Source: Planctomycetota bacterium (GTDB taxonomy: Bacteria > Planctomycetota > Phycisphaerae > Phycisphaerales > SM1A02). From it: a DNA stretch of 64,000 nucleotides. The DNA lies in contig VGYQ01000001.1 of the NCBI GenBank assembly GCA_016872915.1, positions 46,926 to 110,925 on the forward strand, in the 5' to 3' direction. A program made the translations under genes and the position numbers. Positions within the stretch are counted from its first letter, which is position 1, and each line of letters starts with the position of its first letter. This document shows positions 24,740 through 32,545 of this stretch, one piece after another. The notes under the pieces were generated by a model. The model was not told the DNA's origin. It saw only the letters and a list, made by a program, of their open reading frames with translations, and searched no databases.

Positions 24740-25555
24740 TCAGCGATGGGTTGCCGACTTCGGCGGATGCTGAGCGAGGCCGACTGCGAGTTCGCGCGTG
24801 AACGAAACGGCTGCCGCCACGGGATCCACCGCCGACTCCATCCGACGAACGAGCGCGCTACCCACAATGGCCCCATCCGCGTGTGCAGTCACAGCGGACA
24901 CATGCGAAGCGCTTGAGACACCAAACCCCGCAGCAATCGGAAGGTTGGTGTGCGTGCGTATTCGCGCAACGGATGCTTCGATTTGCGGCGCTGTATCGCG
25001 CTCTCCAGTCAGCCCTGCCCGTGCCAAGAGGTACACAAACTGGCGGCAGTGGCGAACAATCTCACGGACTCGCATGTCACTGCTGCCCGGTGCCACGAGA
25101 AGACCCAGTGCCAATTGGAGGCGATCACAATGCTCTGCAACGGAGCCTGCATCTGCGGTGTCGATATCGGGAAGGATCACGCCATCTATTCCGCTCTTGG
25201 CTGCCTGCGAGAGGAATGTGGCCGGGCCGATTCTCGACACGATCGACCAGCTGACCATCGCGATGATTCCCCCCTCAGTCCGCGCTCGTGCAGCCGCCAC
25301 CATCTCAAACGCCGCACTCGGCGTCACTCCATCTTGAAGCGCTCGATGCATGCTTGCAGCGATCACTGGACCGTCTGCGATGGGATCGCTAAACGGAATA
25401 CCAACCTCGACGAGTGCTGCACCAGCCTGGTGCATGCCGACGATCGCCGCAGCCGTCGCATCACGTGTCGGATGACCCGCCGTCACGAATGGCATCAACG
25501 CGGTTCGCCCTTCACGGTGCAACGAGGCAAAGATGTTCGCAACGCGCCCACTCAC
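24740..25555 (-). CDS. trpA: Tryptophan synthase alpha chain
   Basis: TrpA cleaves indole-3-glycerol phosphate to indole and glyceraldehyde 3-phosphate. I start at GTG 25555 (271 aa), which aligns with the usual TrpA N-terminus ('ANIFASLHREGRTALMPF'); the track start is a TTG 17 codons earlier. The catalytic Glu and Asp are in 'ALVEVGIPFSDPIADGP', and phosphate-binding glycines in 'GFGVSS' and 'GAIVGSALV' are present. No trpB or other trp genes are in the window, so the pathway is dispersed. Confidence 0.95.
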   Translation of the reverse strand: MSGRVANIFASLHREGRTALMPFVTAGHPTRDATAAAIVGMHQAGAALVEVGIPFSDPIADGPVIAASMHRALQDGVTPSAAFEMVAAARARTEGGIIAMVSWSIVSRIGPATFLSQAAKSGIDGVILPDIDTADAGSVAEHCDRLQLALGLLVAPGSSDMRVREIVRHCRQFVYLLARAGLTGERDTAPQIEASVARIRTHTNLPIAAGFGVSSASHVSAVTAHADGAIVGSALVRRMESAVDPVAAAVSFTRELAVGLAQHPPKSATHR

Positions 25556-25641
25556 GCCGGCAAGGGTACGCCCCGCCTCCTGCGCGAGCGAGACGCGGTC
25601 CACCAACGCCGCCCTTCCGCAAGGGGGCGATGGGTCCGAAT

Positions 25642-25715
25642 TGGGGCGGCCGGGATTCGAACCCGGGTCACACCGATTATGAGTCGGGGGCTCTGGACCG
25701 CTGAGCTACCACCCC
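25642..25715 (-). tRNA. tRNA with CAT anticodon (elongator Met or Ile2)
   Basis: This 74-nt tRNA has acceptor GGGGTGG / CCGCCCC (one G-T pair), discriminator A, T-arm CCGGG-TTCGAAT-CCCGG and anticodon loop CTCATAA, giving CAT. The first pair is G-C, so it is not an initiator tRNA. Whether it is elongator Met or the lysidine-modified Ile2 cannot be decided by eye; the GACTCATAATC context resembles Ile2. Confidence 0.93.
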
Positions 25716-25835
25716 CTTCCAAGGAGACTACTTCCGAGAAGCGATTTGCACTGCGTAGGGCAAGTCGAGAAGCCGATCCCACCCTTTCGATATTCCTGAC
25801 TTGCCCATGGTCAGATTCGCTGCCACAATAGACAT

Positions 25836-26132
25836 GTGCTGACGGTCATGCACCCACTCCTCATCACCATGCTTCTGATGGCTGCAGCCATTGGCTGCCC
25901 TGTAGCTGCGTCTGTGACGCACTGCATGATGCAGACACACGAGGTGCTTTCCGATTCAGTCCGTGAGAGCCCACAGGCGCGGATCCATTCGGACCGCCGT
26001 GGCTCTGCTTCAGAACAATATGGGGTCTCTGTCGCTTCGACTGTCGCAGGTCGCGAACAGTCCGATGAACCGAGCACACGGCGCATAGCGCTGCTGCACT
26101 TCGCGGCAAATCCTCCGCCGATGGGCGCTTGA
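25836..26132 (+). CDS. Small putative exported protein
   Basis: This 98-aa ORF starts at GTG 25836 (or ATG 25848) with a signal-peptide-like run 'LLITMLLMAAAIGCPVAA' and a polar remainder without a known domain. There is no clear ribosome site. A weak TTGCCC-N17-CACAAT promoter would start transcription at about the start codon. It fills the gap between the CAT tRNA and secA. Confidence 0.4.
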   Translation: MLTVMHPLLITMLLMAAAIGCPVAASVTHCMMQTHEVLSDSVRESPQARIHSDRRGSASEQYGVSVASTVAGREQSDEPSTRRIALLHFAANPPPMGA

Positions 26133-26232
26133 TCCGACGGGCGCACTGCGCCTGCCGTGACCGCGTCCTTCATGGACTTGGACCCAGAGGGCTCTGAGTC
26201 TCACAACACCTTCGTTTCAAATCGAGCAAACA

Positions 26233-29200
26233 ATGCCTATTCCAGTCATCGACTTCATCGTCCGCAAGACATTCGGCACCCAGAACCAGCGCATGGTGCG
26301 GCGTTACCTGCGCATCGTCGATCAGGTGAATGCCTTGGAGCCCCAGTACGCAGCTCTCGAAGATGCAGAACTTCGCGCCATGACCGAGACCTTCCGCACG
26401 CGGATTGATGGGGGTGAAAAGCTGCTCGCATTGCTGCCTGAGATTTTTGCCTGCGCGCGCGAGGCAATGGACCGCGCCGTCGGTATTCGAAACGTCTTCA
26501 ATCCTGCCACTGGCTTCGATCCGAACCAACTGCCTGATGCGGCTCGTGCGGACTACCTGAAGACTCGCGCCATCATGGAGGCCAGTTCCCCCCGTGAGCC
26601 CATCGGCGATCTGCTCGGCTGCACAGACTTGATCGCAGGCTGGCAGTTCATCGACATTCCGATTTCCGTGTACGCAGCCGTGCGCCAGTTGCTGCCCGAA
26701 AGCCGCCCCCCGTTTCGAGCACGCCCCTTTGATGTGCAACTCATTGGTGGCATCGTGCTCAGTGAGGGTCGCATCGCGGAAATGAAGACGGGCGAAGGCA
26801 AGACGATTGTTGGTCCCCTTGCGTGCTATCTCGCCGCGTGTGAGCGCAAACAGGTCCATGTCGTCACCGTGAACGACTATCTGGTGCAGCGCGATCGAGA
26901 CTGGACATTCCCCTTCTTCCGAGCGCTCGGACTGACTGTGGGCGCCATCCATCCAATGCATCAGCAGCCACTCTCGCAAAAGATCGAAGCCTATCGCTGC
27001 GATGTGGTCTATGGAACGACCAGCGAGTTTGGCTTCGACTACCTGCGCGACAACATGAAACTGCGTGCGGCCGACCAGGTGCAGCGGAGTCGGCACTTCG
27101 CGATCGTCGACGAGGTGGACTCCATCCTCATCGACGAGGCGCGCACGCCGCTGATCATTTCTGGCCCCGCTCACAATCAGCAGCCGCGTTACGAACTGGC
27201 AAATCGCCTCGCGATTCACCTCACCGCGCGACAGCGGGAGTGGCAAGCGGCAGACGAGCGAGTCCAACACTGCCGGGCTCAGATCGCAGGGTGCGAAGGC
27301 GATATCCGCAACGCCCGCGACAAGGCATCCGTTCCCGCAATCAAGAAGCGCATGGATGAAGCACGCACACAGCTGCCTCAGCTTGAGCGGGATCGCGATC
27401 GCTTCACGCAGTACTACGAACTGGAGCTGGATAAGAAGCGTGCAACCATGACCCATGAAGGAATCGAGGAGGCGCAGCGCGAAGCCAAGATCGGTTCGTT
27501 CTACGTTGGCGAGAACATGGATATGCCGCATCTGCTGGAGCAGGCAGTCCGTGCACATGCGGTGTACACACGCGACCGCGACTATGTGGTCGCACCCGAT
27601 GGCGATGGTCAGATGGGTGTTGTCATCGTTGATCAGAACACGGGGCGCAAGATGGTGGGTCGTCAGTGGAGCGATGGCTTGCACCAGGCGGTCGAGGCGA
27701 AGGAAGGCGTGCGGATCATGGAAGAGACGCAGACGATGGCCACCATCACCATTCAGAACTATTTCAAGCTCTACAAACGCCTTTCTGGCATGACGGGAAC
27801 CGCGGATACGGAAGCCACTGAATTCCATGAGATCTATGGGCTCTCCGTCGTATCGATTCCGACCAATGTCCCGGTGGTACGCATTGATCGCCAAGATCTC
27901 GTCTTCATCTCGCAGAAGGACAAATGGGAACGAATCGTCGATGAGGTCAAGCAGATCCACGAGACGGGCGCACCTGTGCTGGTTGGAACGACGAGCGTGG
28001 AAAAGAGTGAGATGCTCAGTCGCATGCTGACCGAGCGCCACGGGATCAAGCACGAAGTCCTCAACGCGAAGCAGCATGAGCGTGAGGCCGACATCATCAC
28101 GAAAGCGGGACAGATCGGTGCCGTGATGATCGCCACCAATATGGCCGGGCGTGGCACGGACATCAAACTCGGCCGCATGGACGCCGCCAGTTTGCTCGAG
28201 CATTGGAAGCGCTGCGATATCGCGCCGCGGGCTGCCGAGATTGGACAGGGCGAAGAAGCCTGCCTCGCCGCGGTGTGGCGCCACTTGGCGCAGCGACTTC
28301 TGAAGCTCCCTGCAAACGAGACTGCCAAGGCGAATCCGGACGAGCTGCGAGTGCGGTTGATGCGCCATTGGGCAGAGGAACTGGGCATGCCCGCCAAGAA
28401 GGCTGGCAGTCTTGCTGTGCCAGCACTTGAGAAGGAACTGGATGCAGCCGGTTGGAAGCTGCACCGACTCGCCTTCGCAGAGTCTGTCGAGCGCCTTGGC
28501 GGACTGCACGTCGTCGGAACGGAGCGACACGAAAGCCGTCGCATCGACAACCAGCTCCGCGGGCGGTCTGGTCGTCAAGGTGACAATGGCCTGTCCCGTT
28601 TCTATCTGGCTCTCGATGATGAACTCATGAAGATGTTTGCGGGCAAGACCACCCTCAATGTGCTGAGCAGCATGGGCATGCGCGAAGGGGATGCGATCGA
28701 GGCACCGATGCTCTCGCGTGCCGTCGAAAAGGCGCAGCGAAAGGTGGAGGAGCGAAACTTTCAAATCCGCAAGGCAATTCTGGACTACGACGAACCGCTG
28801 GAGTTCCATCGTCGCGACTTCTATGGACGTCGTCAGCCCGTGCTGGAGGGGCGTGATATTCGTGGCGTCATCTTCAGCTTCCTTGACGAGGCTGTTGCCG
28901 ATGCTGCACGAACCCACCTTTCGCCCCTCCACGCCCCGAAGGCGATCTCGCAGTGGGTCTGGGAGTCCTTCGGTGTGCTGATCGAGCCTGAGCGGTTCAA
29001 GGGCAAGGACCGTGATGAGGTACTGAAGGCCATTCGAACCGATACACCCGAGGAGGCATCGTCACACATTCAAGTGACGATGGGCGAGTACATCCCTGAG
29101 GAGTCCGATCCAGCAGACTGGGATCGAGCGGGTCTTATCGACTGGGCTCAGAAGGCGTACGGTGTTGCCCTGACGGACTCGATCATCGACGAAAGTGGTC

Positions 29201-30414
29201 GACAGGGTGTCACACAAATGCTTGAGGAGGCAGCGATGCGGCGCTTTGAGGCGATCGATCTCTCGCCGCTCGAGCCATACCTGCAGCCCGGCTACGGTGC
29301 CCGCGAACTGGCCGCATGGACTGAGCGAATGATCGGTGCGCCGGTCTCGCTCGATGAGCTCGCGCGAGCGCGCGATGCGGTGGATGCCACCCGCATTCTG
29401 CGGGAGGTCATCCGAGCGCAGTATCGACGGCGCGAGCTGGAGTATCCGATCGACTTCGCCATTGAGTTTGTGAATATCAACTTTCAGGCACACCCGGAGA
29501 TGGCGCTCAATCAGTTCTGCATTTGGGTTCGTGGACGGTACGAACTGCAGTGGACTCCGCAGACGCTTCCATCTTCCAACCCGACCGAGCTGCGCACGAT
29601 GCTTGTGGAGGAAGCCAAGCGCTGGGACGCGGCACGGATCAATGAGCGTGTGCAGCGCATCCTTCAGGAAGTCCGCGGAGCGATTGGAGAGCGCGCAGCA
29701 GATCCGTCGGCCTTCCGTCCTGCTTTGGAGCAGTGGATGCGGCAAACGCTTCTTGTTCCGATCACCGATTTGCAGCGACCTGACTTTGAGCGCGATTCGG
29801 AGACATTTCTGCGTGAACGTCTCACCACGTTGCTTCGGGAGGAGCTCGAGCAGTTCGAACGCTTCATGTTGCTGCAGATCCTCGATCAGGGTTGGAAGGA
29901 GCATCTGCACTCGATGGATCAAATCCGTGATTCGATCTCCTTCCGCTCCTTCAGCCAGCGTGATCCGCGCATCGAATTCAAGAAGGAAGCATCGCGCCTC
30001 TTCCAGGAAATGCTGGGCACCGTTCGTGAGCGTGTTGCAGATCTTGCATTCAAGGGCAAACTGGCACCGCAGCCACTCCGACCTCCTCCCGGTGCAATCA
30101 CGCAGCAACCGGCGCCCCCCGTGGCCGCCTCGACGGGCGAAGGTGTGGAGCGCGCCGAGCAGTCGTCCAGCACGCAGCCGGAGGAAGACGCGATCCGCGC
30201 AAGTGAGCCGACGCAGGCGCAAGAACGCGACATCGCCATCGCCGAACGCGCAGGTGCCGCTGCGCCTGGGCGCACTGCCGCTGCGGTCGCGGCAGGCGGG
30301 CAGCCACCCGTGCGCAAGGCACCCGTGGTCACAGGTCCAATGGCAGTTGGTCGAAACGAGCCGTGCCCATGTGGATCGGGCAAGAAGTTCAAGCAGTGCT
30401 GCGGCAAGCGGTGA
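26233..30414 (+). CDS. secA: Preprotein translocase ATPase SecA, enlarged form
   Basis: SecA drives preproteins through SecYEG. At 1393 aa it is about 500 residues longer than E. coli SecA. Visible parts: Walker A MKTGEGKT (184-191), 'TTSEFGFDYLRDNM', DEAD-type 'DEVDSILIDEARTPL', PPXD with 'TGRKMVGRQWSDGLHQAVEAKE', 'MTGTADTEATEF', NBD2 with 'TNMAGRGTDIKLG' and 'RRIDNQLRGRSGRQGD', 'LDQGWKEHLHSMD' in the scaffold, and a C-terminal zinc motif CPCGSGKKFKQCC. Extra material lies before Walker A (about 88-160), as a coiled coil in PPXD (about 320-385), after NBD2 motif V, and as about 250 residues in the helical wing/scaffold, plus a Pro/Ala-rich linker before the zinc motif. Confidence 0.97.
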   Translation: MPIPVIDFIVRKTFGTQNQRMVRRYLRIVDQVNALEPQYAALEDAELRAMTETFRTRIDGGEKLLALLPEIFACAREAMDRAVGIRNVFNPATGFDPNQLPDAARADYLKTRAIMEASSPREPIGDLLGCTDLIAGWQFIDIPISVYAAVRQLLPESRPPFRARPFDVQLIGGIVLSEGRIAEMKTGEGKTIVGPLACYLAACERKQVHVVTVNDYLVQRDRDWTFPFFRALGLTVGAIHPMHQQPLSQKIEAYRCDVVYGTTSEFGFDYLRDNMKLRAADQVQRSRHFAIVDEVDSILIDEARTPLIISGPAHNQQPRYELANRLAIHLTARQREWQAADERVQHCRAQIAGCEGDIRNARDKASVPAIKKRMDEARTQLPQLERDRDRFTQYYELELDKKRATMTHEGIEEAQREAKIGSFYVGENMDMPHLLEQAVRAHAVYTRDRDYVVAPDGDGQMGVVIVDQNTGRKMVGRQWSDGLHQAVEAKEGVRIMEETQTMATITIQNYFKLYKRLSGMTGTADTEATEFHEIYGLSVVSIPTNVPVVRIDRQDLVFISQKDKWERIVDEVKQIHETGAPVLVGTTSVEKSEMLSRMLTERHGIKHEVLNAKQHEREADIITKAGQIGAVMIATNMAGRGTDIKLGRMDAASLLEHWKRCDIAPRAAEIGQGEEACLAAVWRHLAQRLLKLPANETAKANPDELRVRLMRHWAEELGMPAKKAGSLAVPALEKELDAAGWKLHRLAFAESVERLGGLHVVGTERHESRRIDNQLRGRSGRQGDNGLSRFYLALDDELMKMFAGKTTLNVLSSMGMREGDAIEAPMLSRAVEKAQRKVEERNFQIRKAILDYDEPLEFHRRDFYGRRQPVLEGRDIRGVIFSFLDEAVADAARTHLSPLHAPKAISQWVWESFGVLIEPERFKGKDRDEVLKAIRTDTPEEASSHIQVTMGEYIPEESDPADWDRAGLIDWAQKAYGVALTDSIIDESGRQGVTQMLEEAAMRRFEAIDLSPLEPYLQPGYGARELAAWTERMIGAPVSLDELARARDAVDATRILREVIRAQYRRRELEYPIDFAIEFVNINFQAHPEMALNQFCIWVRGRYELQWTPQTLPSSNPTELRTMLVEEAKRWDAARINERVQRILQEVRGAIGERAADPSAFRPALEQWMRQTLLVPITDLQRPDFERDSETFLRERLTTLLREELEQFERFMLLQILDQGWKEHLHSMDQIRDSISFRSFSQRDPRIEFKKEASRLFQEMLGTVRERVADLAFKGKLAPQPLRPPPGAITQQPAPPVAASTGEGVERAEQSSSTQPEEDAIRASEPTQAQERDIAIAERAGAAAPGRTAAAVAAGGQPPVRKAPVVTGPMAVGRNEPCPCGSGKKFKQCCGKR

Positions 30415-30434
30415 GCAGGATGCGATTGGATCGC

Positions 30435-30440
30435 TATACT
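30435..30440 (+). promoter_or_regulatory. Putative -10 element (TATACT) for tRNA-Lys
   Basis: TATACT lies 12 bp before the mature tRNA. The matching -35 region overlaps the secA stop codon and is weak (TGAGCA), so the tRNA may also be read from secA. Confidence 0.3.
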
Positions 30441-30452
30441 TTTGCGCTTCCT

Positions 30453-30525
<73 letters not shown>

Positions 30526-30580
30526 TTATGCGGTTCGGGGCGTCCGTGGGGCGCCCCTGTGCCAAGCCCCGGGTTACCGC

Positions 30581-31483
30581 TTGAGCGGTCATCGCCCATT
30601 CTGGAGCCCATCGGCGTTTGCAGGTCTTTTTGCCTGCGTGCTGTTGGCCTTTGTTGTCACCGTGCTTCTCCGCCAAGGGGAACAAGGACTCGCAGCGCTC
30701 ACGGCAGTTGCAGGCGGAGCGGTACTCGCAGCGACAATTGGCATCGCTCGCATGCTTGCGCAGCTCTCCACGATGCCCTCGGCAATTCTGCAAGCGGGCA
30801 ACGAGGCACTCCGCGGCGTCTCCGAATGGTTTGCCGGGATTCTGAAGCCTCGCATCGACATCTCAAGTGCGGTGCTTGCGGGAGTTCAGAGATTCGAGTC
30901 GCACGGGAAACTCGTCGTCGGGTCCCTTCGTGTGGATGTCCTTTCCCAAAGAGTGGAGTCTGGCCCGATTGGAACCGTGCTTGGCCAAGCCATCGCTCGC
31001 GATGTCGGAATCCAGTACTTCATCCCGCTGGCCAGCATGGACCCCAGTTGGTTCACATGGGCATTTACCCTCAACCGAACGACGGGCGAACGCAGTATTG
31101 CCATCCAATGCACGATTCCACCTCCGCAGGTCGACCCCGAGTTCATCGCGGTCGACGAAGCCCGAGTCGAAACGCTGTGCATCGGTTCTGGTCTTCAAGG
31201 CCTGAATCCCTTCAGCGGCAAGCATGAACTCGTTGCGAAGGCGAGGTCGGAACTCCGCGAGCGGGCAATCGACATCGCCCGTCGGCCGGAGAGTCTTCTC
31301 GCTGCAGAACGGATGACACGCGATCACATCGAACGTATTGTTCAGTCGATCGCACAAAGTCTTTTTGAAACCCGCACCGGAACTGCTCCCGTGATCCTTG
31401 TCACCGTGTGCTTCGCTCCCACGGACGCACGTTCGCTCAGCGCACAAGGAGCGCCAGCACTCCCGACAACACCAACGCGATAA
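30581..31483 (+). CDS. Membrane-anchored hypothetical protein
   Basis: This 300-aa ORF starts at TTG 30581; there is no better start that keeps the first membrane helix. Two N-terminal helices (about 13-32 and 37-58) are followed by a soluble alpha/beta region with 'KLVVGSLRVDVL', conserved-looking 'QYFIPLASMD' and a helical C-terminus. The pattern loosely recalls DUF4230-type anchored proteins, but I cannot name the family. Its 3' end overlaps the convergent zinc-ribbon gene by 47 bp. Confidence 0.7.
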   Translation: MSGHRPFWSPSAFAGLFACVLLAFVVTVLLRQGEQGLAALTAVAGGAVLAATIGIARMLAQLSTMPSAILQAGNEALRGVSEWFAGILKPRIDISSAVLAGVQRFESHGKLVVGSLRVDVLSQRVESGPIGTVLGQAIARDVGIQYFIPLASMDPSWFTWAFTLNRTTGERSIAIQCTIPPPQVDPEFIAVDEARVETLCIGSGLQGLNPFSGKHELVAKARSELRERAIDIARRPESLLAAERMTRDHIERIVQSIAQSLFETRTGTAPVILVTVCFAPTDARSLSAQGAPALPTTPTR

Positions 31484-31709
31484 GCGCAAGCGCCAACAGG
31501 AACAACATTCGAACGGGACGCACCGCTTTCGCCCTGCCTGCACTCTCATCCGAAAAGACGAACGCACGACAGTGGGGACAGATGTCGACATCCTCGTAAA
31601 TTCGATGGCCGCACTCCTGGCAACGTGTATCGACGGGGCGTGAGAAGCGAGCGATATCCTCGGCAGACGGACCATCATCGCGCTCGTCAAATGAATCATC
31701 CCGTTGCAT
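31437..31709 (-). CDS. Zinc-ribbon protein with C-terminal membrane anchor
   Basis: This 90-aa protein has a rubredoxin-like zinc ribbon 'CQECGHRIYEDVDICPHC' and a single C-terminal membrane helix after a basic stretch. The size and layout resemble small tail-anchored zinc-ribbon proteins of unknown role. It is divergent from the redoxin gene. Confidence 0.78.
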   Translation of the reverse strand: MQRDDSFDERDDGPSAEDIARFSRPVDTRCQECGHRIYEDVDICPHCRAFVFSDESAGRAKAVRPVRMLFLLALALIALVLSGVLALLVR

Positions 31710-31756
31710 GACGATGTCGTCATACCATGGCGAGGCGCACCCTCACAATCCCCTTT

Positions 31757-32326
31757 ATGGCACTCACTCCATCCACCATGGTTCCACTGGGCTCTCCATG
31801 CCCGGACTTCCGTCTTGCAGATGTCCTCACCGGACGCTCGATTGCACGCTCTGACTTTGCCGGGCGCCCCCTTCTGGTGATGTTTATCTGTAACCACTGC
31901 CCTTACGTCATTCATGTGCAGGAAGAACTCGCGCGTCTTGGGCGCGATGCCGCCGCGCATGGCATCGGCATCGTTGGCATCTGCTCGAATGATGTCCGAA
32001 CGCACCCGATGGATGGGCCTGCAGAGATGAAGGCGACGGCTCTCGAACACTCGTGGACATTCCCGTATCTGCACGATGAATCGCAGGCAGTGGCCCGCGC
32101 ATTTGATGCGGCTTGCACACCAGATTTCTTCCTGTACGCACGCGATCACACTCTCGCGTACCGCGGGCAACTCGACGACAGCAGACCAGGGAGCCCGAAG
32201 GCGGTCACAGGAGCCGATCTGCGCGAAGCAATCTCTTGTGTGGTGGAGGGAAGACCACTGCCGAGCATGCAGCGCCCCTCGATGGGATGCAACATCAAGT
32301 GGAAGTCGTCAGGCACGTCAACGTGA
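31757..32326 (+). CDS. Thioredoxin-like / AhpC-TSA family redoxin
   Basis: This 189-aa protein (ATG 31757 preferred, since family members start close to 'MVPLGSPCPDF') has a peroxiredoxin-like fold with the active-site motif 'FICNHCPYV', i.e. CxxC in the order CNHC, followed by 'GICSNDV' and 'TPDFFLYARD'. This is the pattern of cytosolic 'thioredoxin family proteins' close to peroxiredoxins. It is likely a thiol oxidoreductase; substrate unknown. ATG 31727 is an alternative start. Confidence 0.88.
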   Translation: MALTPSTMVPLGSPCPDFRLADVLTGRSIARSDFAGRPLLVMFICNHCPYVIHVQEELARLGRDAAAHGIGIVGICSNDVRTHPMDGPAEMKATALEHSWTFPYLHDESQAVARAFDAACTPDFFLYARDHTLAYRGQLDDSRPGSPKAVTGADLREAISCVVEGRPLPSMQRPSMGCNIKWKSSGTST

Positions 32327-32388
32327 TCAGGCGTCACGCGAGGGCGCAAGATGCCTGCTCCTTCGCGGCACACAGACGATCAATCGAA

Positions 32389-32462
32389 CGAGGCGGACGG
32401 GGCTCGAACCCGCAACCACCGGCGTGACAAGCCGGTACTCTAACCAATTGAGCTACCGCCCC
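32389..32462 (-). tRNA. tRNA-Asp (anticodon GTC)
   Basis: This 74-nt tRNA has acceptor GGGGCGG / CCGCCTC, discriminator G as expected for Asp, anticodon stem CCGGC / GCCGG and loop TTGTCAC, giving GTC. It is on the same strand as polA and 83 bp downstream of it. Confidence 0.96.
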
Positions 32463-32545
32463 AAACCATTCCGCTGATCAGCGCGAGGCTCTTTCAGCGG
32501 AGGGAGAATGGTAGCGGGAGGCTCCCCGGAGTCAACTCATCAAAC

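Noticed and set aside
25642-25715. CAT-anticodon tRNA as initiator tRNA-fMet
   Set aside because: The first acceptor pair is G-C, not the mismatched pair of initiators, and the anticodon stem lacks three consecutive G-C pairs of the initiator type.
26170-28932. 920-aa minus-strand ORF opposite secA
   Set aside because: It is a shadow of secA caused by high GC at third positions; no domain, and every secA motif is on the other strand.
30530-30570. GC-rich palindrome GGGGCGCCCC after tRNA-Lys as a terminator
   Set aside because: No T-run follows and the inverted repeat is short; it is too weak to call.
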